IMG/VR virus record: IMGVR_UViG_3300031823_000008
Coordinates: 1-64,000 of that record
Length of the DNA: 64,000 nt
Reading direction: 5' to 3' (one strand)
DNA from: a virus
The position numbers were made by a program, and so were the translations under genes. Below are positions 50,588 through 57,633 of this stretch, in pieces; position 1 is the stretch's first letter, and every line of letters begins with the position of its first letter. The notes under the pieces were generated by a model. That model saw only the letters and a program-made list of their open reading frames with translations, searched no databases and had not been told where the DNA came from.

Positions 50588-50878
50588 TCAGGCAGCGCTC
50601 CTCATGCCTTTGCAAAACGGCGAATCACAGGCGCACCCTTTGGGATGCAACCCGGGCAAACAGTCCCTCCCCCGGATCAATGCGGCGGGATGCTGGAGTG
50701 CATAGACTACCAGTTGGGACCTCGAAACTTGGGCTTTCCTGCAGATATCGGCAATGTGGGAGTTTACGGTGTTAACGGTGATTTCGAGCTCGTGTGCGAT
50801 TATCTTCGCCGGTGAGCCCAGGCAGATCAATTCGAGAATCTCGCGTCTGCGCCTGCTCAACGTGAAGGTTTGCCTCAA
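50588..50878 (-). CDS. stand-alone LuxR/GerE helix-turn-helix protein
   Basis: 96 residues. LSRRRREILELICLGSPAKIIAHELEITVNTVNSHIADICRK is a full GerE domain; the C-terminus has CACDSPFC, a possible metal site. It immediately precedes the receiver gene, so the two halves of a NarL-type response regulator appear as separate proteins. Likely a transcription regulator of phage or host genes. Confidence 0.78.
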   Translation of the reverse strand: MRQTFTLSRRRREILELICLGSPAKIIAHELEITVNTVNSHIADICRKAQVSRSQLVVYALQHPAALIRGRDCLPGLHPKGCACDSPFCKGMRSAA

Positions 50879-50973
50879 ATAAACTTCCGCATTTCATACG
50901 CCAGTCTCCAGAATACCCAGATTTAAAGCTTATACACATAGCCCGCAACCTCCGCCGGGCGCATCATTGGACC

Positions 50974-51387
50974 GTGGCAACTTCCGAACAGATCGCCATA
51001 TTTGATGAATTTGGCGATCTTTATCAGGAAAGTCAGATATGGGCACCCAAGCAAAAGCGCCTCGACGCTCTCAAAGAAACGATCCGAAGCTGGTACCCCG
51101 ATGAGGAATTGCATCCGAGCCGTTGGGCTTACCCGGAAGGCAACCGGTTCGTAATCCAGATCGATCCCCGGCCTTTCGAGAAGTCCTGGGTCTCCATGGC
51201 CAAGGTCTGCAAGGCCGCCGGCGGGATGCGAGCCGTTCTCGCAATTTGCGACGTGACATTCAAGGCATTGGCCGGAGTAGTCGGCAACTCCGCCGCGGAA
51301 GCGCTCCAGATCGAAGCCCGCACCGGCAAACGCAAGATCAAAGCCATTCAGCGATTGATTGCTGTCGAAATGCCCAAGGCAGCGTAA
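50974..51387 (+). CDS. hypothetical phage protein
   Basis: 137 residues from GTG 50974. N-terminal IAIFDEFGDLYQESQIWAPKQKRLDAL, then a compact alpha-beta region and a basic C-terminus (KRKIKAIQRLIAVEM). Divergent from the LuxR gene across 95 bp. No family was recognised. Confidence 0.7.
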   Translation: MATSEQIAIFDEFGDLYQESQIWAPKQKRLDALKETIRSWYPDEELHPSRWAYPEGNRFVIQIDPRPFEKSWVSMAKVCKAAGGMRAVLAICDVTFKALAGVVGNSAAEALQIEARTGKRKIKAIQRLIAVEMPKAA

Positions 51388-51473
51388 GACCTCACCGTGA
51401 GATTCGGAAAGTAACCCTTTCGATCCCACAAGACCGCCGGGCCGGTCTCTAAAATAGTCCGCCCCCCAAAATC

Positions 51474-51806
51474 ATGAACACAGTCGCGTCAACTCGCATT
51501 CCCGTATGCAATGGCGAGGGTGTCATTGTCGAACGTGTGGGGCAGGACTCGGTTCGCGCACGCCGTCTGGCCGAAGCGCCGAACGCGACCGTGGTCCGCA
51601 AGCGCAGGGGGCCAATCGTCAGGATCCTGCTGAAATCCGTGGCGGATAATTCGGGAGAAACTTCCCTCCGCGGCAATCCGCGCGCGATGAGCCACGATCA
51701 CGAGACGGATGTGAATCCTCGGAACGTGTGGATATTGAAACATATCGTCAGCTCCGCAGCCGATCTCTTCGACACTGTTGTCAATGAGTTGAAAACGGCC
51801 GCCTGA
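51474..51806 (+). CDS. hypothetical protein
   Basis: 110 residues. A conserved-looking N-terminal part (NGEGVIVERVGQDSVRARRLAEAPNATVVRKRRGPIVRILL) seems to be a small beta-rich, basic domain. It shares one base with the next gene (TGATG). Function unknown. Confidence 0.66.
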   Translation: MNTVASTRIPVCNGEGVIVERVGQDSVRARRLAEAPNATVVRKRRGPIVRILLKSVADNSGETSLRGNPRAMSHDHETDVNPRNVWILKHIVSSAADLFDTVVNELKTAA

Positions 51807-52075
51807 TGCCGAATCGCAATAACCGCTGCTCCTGCGGAATCTGTCCGGCCTGTGCGCGCAGCATCGCGTTCTCCGCCATGCGCTCCGGCCGTTCCGTCTG
51901 CCGGTGTGGCTTCGCAAATTGCGATTGCGCCCGATGGGAACGGATCTATCGCGAGAAGTTCGAGGATCCGGATTATTACGACCTGGTCGACCAGCTCAAG
52001 TATCCCAGAACTTCGAACATCACCGAGCAGTATCGCTTTCTTCCGCCGCACAGCGGCCCCTCCGAGACCCTATGA
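51806..52075 (+). CDS. Cys-rich zinc protein
   Basis: 89 residues. CSCGICPACARS and CRCGFANCDCARW give at least eight Cys, then an acidic/aromatic helix (EKFEDPDYYDLVDQLKY). It overlaps the glycosyltransferase gene by 4 bp (ATGA). Zinc-binding; role unknown. Confidence 0.72.
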   Translation: MPNRNNRCSCGICPACARSIAFSAMRSGRSVCRCGFANCDCARWERIYREKFEDPDYYDLVDQLKYPRTSNITEQYRFLPPHSGPSETL

Positions 52076-52842
52076 AATTAGAAGCAGTCATCACGTGCGT
52101 GAATTACGGGGATTTTCTCGCTCACACCCTCCCCTACAACAAGGCGCAGTTCGACAATCTCGTGGTTGTCACCGCGCCAACTGACAACCTGACCCGCCGA
52201 GTCTGCGAATTCCATCACGTCACCTGCATCTTGACGGATGAATATCAGGCCCACTGGGGCAAGTTCAGGAAGGGGGCGGGAATCAATGTTGGCCTGAAGG
52301 CTTTGGAGTGCTCGGACTGGATCGTGCAGCTCGATGCCGACATGGCTATGCCTCCGATGTTCCGCCGCGTGATTGAAACTGCGGACCTGGACAAGTCCTG
52401 CCTCTATGGCATCGACCGCTTCATGGTGCCCTCCTTTGATGCGTGGCTGCAATTCATGACCTGCCCGGCGCTCCAGCATGAGAATGGCTCGTGGATACAC
52501 ACCGAAGCGTTCCCGCTGGGCACGCGCGTGTGGCTGCCGCACACCGGCGGCTATGTGCCGATCGGGTTCTTCCAGCTCTGGAATAAAGCTGCAGGCGTCG
52601 AAGCCTATCCGGCGACGCATGACACGGCTGCCCGCGGAGACATTCAGTTTGCGCAACTCTGGCCCCGCAACAAACGCCACATGCTGCCCGAGATTATCGG
52701 CTATCACCTGGAAAGCGAAGCGGCAACCCACGGCGCGAATTGGAATGGGCGTGTGACCAATCGCTTCGGGCCCGATCCGATCTTCAGCCCACCGGTGGCT
52801 CGGCCGAAGCCTCCCCAGAGCGATCCGGAAGAGGACTACTAG
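52072..52842 (+). CDS. GT-A-fold glycosyltransferase (family 2-like)
   Basis: 256 residues from the ATG at 52072. The Rossmann-like start EAVITCVNYGDFL, the nucleotide-sugar region (VVVTAPTDN...), and LDADMAMP (D88-D90, DxD-type metal site) identify a GT-A glycosyltransferase. Phage-borne enzymes like this modify the host surface to exclude other phages or glycosylate phage DNA or proteins. The substrate cannot be told from sequence. Confidence 0.78.
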   Translation: MKLEAVITCVNYGDFLAHTLPYNKAQFDNLVVVTAPTDNLTRRVCEFHHVTCILTDEYQAHWGKFRKGAGINVGLKALECSDWIVQLDADMAMPPMFRRVIETADLDKSCLYGIDRFMVPSFDAWLQFMTCPALQHENGSWIHTEAFPLGTRVWLPHTGGYVPIGFFQLWNKAAGVEAYPATHDTAARGDIQFAQLWPRNKRHMLPEIIGYHLESEAATHGANWNGRVTNRFGPDPIFSPPVARPKPPQSDPEEDY

Positions 52843-52863
52843 GGCTCGGGTACGATTTCTGCG

Positions 52864-53154
52864 ATGCAAATTGATTACAAAATCGACCTCGGGCACATCC
52901 TGACCGCGGCGGTACTCTTGCTCGGTTTCGCCGTCCAGTACGGGTCCCTGTCGAATCGTCTGACCGTGGTCGAAGTACAAGCAGCAAAGGCGTCCGCCAC
53001 CAACGAGACGCTGGTGCTGACGCTGAATTCCCTCCAGGTCACCATCACGCGTGTGCAGACCCAGATGGATGAAAGAGAGAAGCGGATTGACGAATCGGTC
53101 ACCGCCCAGAATCTGCTCGAAGACCGGCGCGATATCCGCAGGGGCATCAAGTGA
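52864..53154 (+). CDS. membrane-anchored coiled-coil protein
   Basis: 96 residues: a hydrophobic segment near the N-terminus (ILTAAVLLLGFAVQYG) followed by a coiled coil (RLTVVEVQAAKASATNETLVL...QTQMDEREKRIDE). The same anchor-plus-coil design as the 48553 protein. Might be a spanin-like or superinfection-related protein. Overlaps the next frame (GTGA). Confidence 0.68.
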   Translation: MQIDYKIDLGHILTAAVLLLGFAVQYGSLSNRLTVVEVQAAKASATNETLVLTLNSLQVTITRVQTQMDEREKRIDESVTAQNLLEDRRDIRRGIK

Positions 53155-53252
53155 TTCCGATCGAGCAATGGCCGGAACCTGAGATCTATGAGCTGTTGAG
53201 CTGGGATCTTCCTGGTCAGCGCTCGAAGATCAGGCAGCGGCCTAAGGTGTGA
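53151..53252 (+). CDS. 33-residue peptide ending in repeat element A2
   Basis: Starts at GTG 53151 overlapping the previous stop (GTGA) and encodes MIPIEQWPEPEIYELLSWD and a basic tail, stopping at TGA 53250-53252, directly at the left edge of the A2 element. It may be the 5' part of a gene truncated when the element arrived. Confidence 0.4.
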   Translation: MIPIEQWPEPEIYELLSWDLPGQRSKIRQRPKV

Positions 53253-53303
53253 TTCGCGGCAAGCGGGTGTGATCTGGTCGCCTAAGAGGCGCTGGCCGAT
53301 GGC
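53253..53303 (+). repeat. two-hairpin element, truncated solo copy A2
   Basis: TTCGCGGCAAGCGGGTGTG joins directly to the inner hairpin CGCCTAAGAGGCG and the right half of the outer stem (GGCCGATGGC). About 46 bp present in A1/A3, including the left half of the outer stem, are missing. No facing B copy was found nearby. Confidence 0.72.
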
Positions 53304-53305
53304 AG

Positions 53306-53617
53306 TCAGGCTGACGCGATCGCGGACCGAAAGTAGACGATCTTTTGGAAACAGGCCATATGGAATTGTGCCTGTTTCACGTGCTTGCCCTTGCCCTGAA
53401 ATAAGATCACCGGCACCCGATCACGGCATAGCCCGCAATCACCGCAATCCTCCGGGTGGTCATCCCATCGAGGATCGTCTTCCGAAACGCCGATAGGCTC
53501 CCGGCATAGGGCGCAGCAGCACTCCGGATCTTTGCATCCAGGCTCGCCGCATGAACCGCGCGACGACCAGCGAATAGCGCCAAGGTATTGGGGCTTTATC
53601 TGGAAATCAAGAGCCAT
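53306..53617 (-). CDS. Cys-rich zinc protein
   Basis: 103 residues. Many Cys in CGEPGCKDPECCCALC and DCGDCGLCRDR, a further His/Cys pair (FHMACF) near the C-terminus, and no membrane segments. Resembles small phage zinc proteins with a FHxxC end. It lies directly right of the solo A2 element. Function unknown. Confidence 0.66.
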   Translation of the reverse strand: MALDFQIKPQYLGAIRWSSRGSCGEPGCKDPECCCALCREPIGVSEDDPRWDDHPEDCGDCGLCRDRVPVILFQGKGKHVKQAQFHMACFQKIVYFRSAIASA

Positions 53618-53623
53618 AGAACC

Positions 53624-54505
53624 ATGAATATCAAACCCATTCGCGACGTGCTGGTCTGCCTCGCCCTCGCCGCGTTACTCGCAGTCCTGGTGCAGACCGC
53701 CCTCGCTGTCCATTCCGTCAATCTCGCCGTGGCCAGTCTGCCGGCGCAGCTCACCGGGATCCGCCAGGATCTGACCTCCCAGCTTTCGCGTGTGGTGGAC
53801 GGCGATCCGCGAAGCCTGGATATCGAAGACAAAGTACCGTTGCGCGCGCTCTTACTGACGTTTCTGAACGGCCAGATTCGCGGTTTGCGAAGCGATACCA
53901 GCAAACAGCTTACCGCCATCGAATTCGATGCCATGACAGCGATTCGCGAGCAGGGTTCAGCCCTGAACGGCCAGGTGGCCGAAGCGTTGAAGATCACCAA
54001 TGCGCGGACCGGGCAGGCCCTCGACCAGCTCGCTGAATTGCGCGCCGATCTGGCGCCGACGTTCAAGAACATGACCAGCATCACGGCTCATGCCGATGAG
54101 GCCGCTGCAATTCTCTTCCGGCGCGACGCGCTTCCGGCGCAAACCCTCGGATTGATCGCGGCCGCCAAAGTCGCCACGGGGCAGACGGCACTGACAATGC
54201 GCGATGTCCAGGACGCGATGCCTCAGATGCTCGCGAGCTTCCAGAAAATCGGCAATAACTCGGACAAGCTCACCGCCGAGACCATCGCCACCGCCAAGGA
54301 ATCGACCAGGCTGGTAAAGAATCTCGCGGACAATACCACCCCGCTGCCGAAGTGGATCCGCTACCCGGCGCAGGTCGTCGGGCTTTTGGGAAGTGCCGCC
54401 CTCCCTGTCATCGGCATTGAAAAGCTGGCCACTACCAGCACCATTTCGAGCACCGTCGTGCAGGTGGTCAACGGCAAGTCCGCTACCGCCAAGTCCAAGG
54501 AGTAA
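53624..54505 (+). CDS. membrane protein with long coiled coil
   Basis: 293 residues from the ATG at 53624. N-terminal membrane segment (VLVCLALAALLAVLVQTALAV), a long helical region (about 35-245) and a second hydrophobic stretch near residues 250-275 (AQVVGLLGSAALPVIGI). It heads a forward group of three genes. Such proteins recur in phages next to small membrane genes; possible lysis or membrane-remodelling role. Confidence 0.68.
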   Translation: MNIKPIRDVLVCLALAALLAVLVQTALAVHSVNLAVASLPAQLTGIRQDLTSQLSRVVDGDPRSLDIEDKVPLRALLLTFLNGQIRGLRSDTSKQLTAIEFDAMTAIREQGSALNGQVAEALKITNARTGQALDQLAELRADLAPTFKNMTSITAHADEAAAILFRRDALPAQTLGLIAAAKVATGQTALTMRDVQDAMPQMLASFQKIGNNSDKLTAETIATAKESTRLVKNLADNTTPLPKWIRYPAQVVGLLGSAALPVIGIEKLATTSTISSTVVQVVNGKSATAKSKE

Positions 54506-54511
54506 TACCCA

Positions 54512-54934
54512 ATGACGTTTTTCACTTCTTTCGAGCATGCGGTAGCCAAGGGCTACGGTGCGCTGAAATCGCTCGGTGTGAGCGATCTTCCCAAGGTTCA
54601 GGCGGCTGTAGCCTTCGCCACCAAATCCATTCCTACCGCTGTAGCTGTGGCCACCGTGATCGATCCGGCGGCAGGCTCGATTATCTCCGCAGTCGGCAAT
54701 GCGTCCAATGCCATGCTGGCGAAAGTTACCGTGGCTCTCAATGACGAGGCGACCATGCAGGCCGCTCTGGCTTCCGGCACTCTGACCATTCAGATCGCAG
54801 CCGACGAAATCAATGATGTGAAGGCTTTGACGCCTTCCGTCCTCGGAGTAGTTTCGGCAATCGGTCTCGGCCACACGATCCCCGTTGTTGTCGCCCCCGT
54901 GGTCCCTTCCGCCCCTCATCCGGTCGCAGGGTAA
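54512..54934 (+). CDS. Ala/Val-rich hypothetical protein
   Basis: 140 residues. Helical with hydrophobic stretches (PTAVAVATVIDPAAGSIISAVGNASNAML) and a Pro-rich hydrophobic end. Likely amphipathic or membrane-associated. Overlaps the next gene by one base (TAATG). Function unknown. Confidence 0.65.
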   Translation: MTFFTSFEHAVAKGYGALKSLGVSDLPKVQAAVAFATKSIPTAVAVATVIDPAAGSIISAVGNASNAMLAKVTVALNDEATMQAALASGTLTIQIAADEINDVKALTPSVLGVVSAIGLGHTIPVVVAPVVPSAPHPVAG

Positions 54935-55083
54935 TGTCTCAAACTCCCATCATCATCGCTCTGGTAGCTCTGGTGCTGGGATTGTCTGCGATTGGAATCG
55001 TGTCAGGGAATGCTGCCGTCCTTACGTTGGCGGCAGCAGCCCTTACTGGATTATTTGCGTTCCTCCAGCATGAGGAGAAGTAG
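54934..55083 (+). CDS. 49-residue two-helix membrane protein
   Basis: From the ATG at 54934: two hydrophobic helices (IIIALVALVLGLSAIGIV and AVLTLAAAALTGLFAFL) and a charged end HEEK. Holin-like in size and topology but several kb from the endolysin. Coupled to the 54512 gene. Confidence 0.6.
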   Translation: MSQTPIIIALVALVLGLSAIGIVSGNAAVLTLAAAALTGLFAFLQHEEK

Positions 55084-55203
55084 GGGCTTTTCGCGGCAAC
55101 GGGGTGTGATCTGCTGACCGGAATTCTCGGCCCGGGGTAGACGCCATGCGGCCAAACCGTCGCCTAAGAGGCGCTGGCCGATGGCGAGAAAGAAAGAATT
55201 TCG

Positions 55204-55650
55204 ATGTATCCGTGTTTCCTGATTGAAGCGATCTACGATGAGCCCGGCAGCATGCTCCCGGACAAAGGATGGGACCCGCTCGGGCGCTCCATCATGGGCT
55301 GGATAAGGAAAGACACGGGCGAGGAACGCCAGCACAACAGTCAGTTCGGCGTCGGCGCTATGTGGTTCGCCACATGGCAATCTCGCAATTGGGACTGGGA
55401 AAACGAGACAGAGCCGCACTTGCTTGTGCGCTGTCCAAACGGCGAGGGTACGCGCGATTGGGATATCGATTCGCGCTGTAGTAACTGCGGGCTCCCCTCA
55501 GACAAAATTCACCGCTGCTGGGTCCGGCACGGAACGCCGCCTCTGATCACCGTAGACAAACACGGCGTCACCTGCAATGCCGGCGCGGGAAGCATAGCGC
55601 TCCCGAAGTGGCATGGGTTTCTCCGCAACGGCAGTTTAGTGCTGGCTTAG
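55204..55650 (+). CDS. conserved phage protein of unknown function (cassette cargo)
   Basis: 148 residues. Conserved-looking parts are WDIDSRCSNCGLP, IHRCWVRHGTPPLITVDKHG and GAGSIALPKWHGFL, which match a protein seen in many phages without known function. The Cys and His residues suggest a metal site. It lies between facing hairpin elements A3 and B2. Confidence 0.7.
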   Translation: MYPCFLIEAIYDEPGSMLPDKGWDPLGRSIMGWIRKDTGEERQHNSQFGVGAMWFATWQSRNWDWENETEPHLLVRCPNGEGTRDWDIDSRCSNCGLPSDKIHRCWVRHGTPPLITVDKHGVTCNAGAGSIALPKWHGFLRNGSLVLA

Positions 55651-55662
55651 CGGTTTCATCAG

Positions 55663-55836
55663 TCAGTCGCCTTCCTTCAACGCCCGGATCGCCCGTTCAG
55701 TGATTGCGAGGCTCGCCTCCAACTTCCCGCGCCGTTCTCCGTGCGCGAACTGCAACCGATAAATGAGAGCCTGCCGATAATCTCTCCTATCTTTTAACTG
55801 CAGCTCCGCCCGGCCTTTCGCGGTCCTCATCCTCAT
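55663..55836 (-). CDS. 57-residue basic helical protein (cassette cargo)
   Basis: From the ATG at 55836 (a second in-frame ATG is at 55830). Arg-rich helix (ELQLKDRRDYRQALIYRLQF...) then LEASLAITERAIRALKEGD. It converges on the 55204 gene inside the cassette. Good helical coding character but no ribosome binding site was confirmed. Confidence 0.48.
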   Translation of the reverse strand: MRMRTAKGRAELQLKDRRDYRQALIYRLQFAHGERRGKLEASLAITERAIRALKEGD

Positions 55837-55957
55837 ACAGCAACCCTACACCCGGCGGACGGGCAGCGCCGCACCGGCGACGGTTTGACCGTCCGCTCTC
55901 CCCCGGGCGCACCGTCCTGCTTAAAGCAGACCACTCTCCGTTGCCGCGAATAACAAA

Positions 55958-57352
55958 ATGAAACTCCTTACTTTATTTCTCATCTCCCTCGCACTCTGCG
56001 CACAAACCCCCGCACACATAGTCCTGATGCAGTATGAGGCATGGTTCGGTCCCTCAGCAGTAGGCTTCGAATGGAGCACGTCCCAGCCCCTCTTGACCAG
56101 TCCCTCCATGCAAGCTGCAGGGCTGAAGGGCTACGACAGCGCAGACCCCCTGGTAATCAAGCAGCACGCCGCATGGCTGGAACAGATGGGCGTCGACGGC
56201 GTCCTGGTCGACATGACGAACGGCGTCAACTGCTCCTTCTTCCAAGCCTGGCAGCCCTACTGCGAACAGGCCAACTGGACTTCCTTCCAGGAGATCCGAG
56301 CAAACACCGCGAACCTCTACCCCGCATTCACGCAATTGGGAGCACCGCTCAAAATCGTGCCCCTGGTGGGCGGCGGCGACCCGTCCTACTTCGACCTCGA
56401 CACCAACGGGAAAACGGCAGTGGAAGAGCAGCTCGACTGGTTCAGCGTTCTGATCGCGCAATACCCGGCAATGAACGTCACCTTCCAAGGCAAGCCCCTG
56501 GTAATCGCCTATATCGGTTGCCCGACGGACATCACCCCAACCGCAGCCTGGCGACAGATGACGGCGATCGCGGCGAAGTATCCAAACCTGACCATCAAAC
56601 TCATGGGCGGATTCCAGGACAGCCAAAGCGAACTCTGGGACAACCCGAGCGGCCTGGACGGACTGAGGGAAATGAGCGCGCAATACCCCGACTGGTCATG
56701 GGTCGATCGCCTGAATTCAGCCAGCAGCCTTCTGCCGACGTATGTTCTCAATCAAGGGCAACCCGAAAACCTGACCGCTTCCATGGCAACCCCCGGGCAG
56801 GCCGGCTGGGGAAACGCAACCACCGGAGTCTATGATCCGGAAACCGGCCAAAACCAGAACGGCAGCACCTTCAACGGATTCATCGCGATCGCAAGCAAGC
56901 TGCAGCCCTCGGTCCTGATTCTTCACCAGTTCAACGAATTCAGTGAAAACGGCTGGGACGTGGTGACCGATACCGACATTGAACCGAGCACCTTCACCGG
57001 AATGGCGAGCCTCACCGAAGTCCAGAATGGAATCGCGGCTTACCGGCTGGCATTGATTCCCCCGGCCACACCGCCCGTCACCGTCACACCCCCGCCCATC
57101 ATCGTTACGCTGGCCTCCATGCCAATGACAATGGTGCAGGGCACCCAGACAGTGGCCCTCTCCTACAACCCCTCAAACGGAGTCTGGACAGGCACACCGG
57201 CCCCGGTGCAATTCGGAATTCCGGGAGATATGCCGCTCATCATCGAATGGCAGGGGGGCAACCACATCGCTGTATGGCGCCCCGGGACCAATCAGGTGAT
57301 AGTGAACTCCGATAACACCTCCTACCACGGTAGCAACCAGGTGATTCTGTAA
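55958..57352 (+). CDS. exported glycoside hydrolase-like protein (GH99/GH71-like)
   Basis: 464 residues. Signal peptide MKLLTLFLISLALCAQ. Residues about 22-360 look like a TIM barrel: VLMQYEAWFGP, GYDSADPLVIKQHAAWLEQMGVDGVLVDM, IVPLVGG, LVIAYIGC, LIMGG-like and LHQFNEFSENGWD, a pattern shared with GH99-like and WbsX-type glycan enzymes; Asp/Glu candidates are in VDGVLVDM and QFNEFSE. A Pro-rich linker leads to a small C-terminal beta domain. A secreted glycan-degrading or glycan-binding enzyme is likely. Confidence 0.66.
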   Translation: MKLLTLFLISLALCAQTPAHIVLMQYEAWFGPSAVGFEWSTSQPLLTSPSMQAAGLKGYDSADPLVIKQHAAWLEQMGVDGVLVDMTNGVNCSFFQAWQPYCEQANWTSFQEIRANTANLYPAFTQLGAPLKIVPLVGGGDPSYFDLDTNGKTAVEEQLDWFSVLIAQYPAMNVTFQGKPLVIAYIGCPTDITPTAAWRQMTAIAAKYPNLTIKLMGGFQDSQSELWDNPSGLDGLREMSAQYPDWSWVDRLNSASSLLPTYVLNQGQPENLTASMATPGQAGWGNATTGVYDPETGQNQNGSTFNGFIAIASKLQPSVLILHQFNEFSENGWDVVTDTDIEPSTFTGMASLTEVQNGIAAYRLALIPPATPPVTVTPPPIIVTLASMPMTMVQGTQTVALSYNPSNGVWTGTPAPVQFGIPGDMPLIIEWQGGNHIAVWRPGTNQVIVNSDNTSYHGSNQVIL

Positions 57353-57633
57353 TGAAGGCCCTGGGAGATCTCCCCCGCGCCATACGGATGGCCTTTCGCA
57401 TCGCCTGGAATTGCATCCACCCGCGGCGCGATCGCCGCGAACTCATCATCCTGCGCGACACCCTGGTGAGCAATTTCAAACGGGCATTTCCCGCGCGCTT
57501 CCCAGGCGATTCCCAGGACATGATCGAACTTCTGGCCGCGACCGTGATGGTCCAACGGCAGGATATCCGGGCACTCCGACAGATTCTGGCAGCGGTGCGA
57601 GCCAGAAAAGGAAACAATGAAGCGAATTCTTAG
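57352..57633 (+). CDS. hypothetical protein
   Basis: 93 residues, basic and helical (PRAIRMAFRIAWNCIHPRRDRRELIILRD), sharing one base with the previous stop and overlapping the patatin gene by 17 bp. Possibly membrane-peripheral. No family was recognised. Confidence 0.62.
   Translation: MKALGDLPRAIRMAFRIAWNCIHPRRDRRELIILRDTLVSNFKRAFPARFPGDSQDMIELLAATVMVQRQDIRALRQILAAVRARKGNNEANS

Larger units (their letters stand above)
55090..55951. mobile_element. second putative cassette: copies A3 and B2 facing each other around two genes
   Basis: A3 (55090-55186, forward) matches A1 except in the inner hairpin (CGCCT-AAG-AGGCG). B2 (55850-55951, reverse) has outer stem GCGGACGG (55855-55862)/CCGTCCGC (55889-55896) and inner hairpin CGCCG-CAC-CGGCG. 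Between them lie a conserved phage gene (55204) and a convergent small gene (55663). Both ends share TTCGCGGCAAC. No flanking direct repeat was noticed here. Confidence 0.6.

Noticed and set aside
49785-55951. Hairpin elements as integron attC sites
   Set aside because: They are imperfect palindromes between small genes, but I could not find the GTTRRRY core sites, genes are not all in one orientation, and paired copies face each other.
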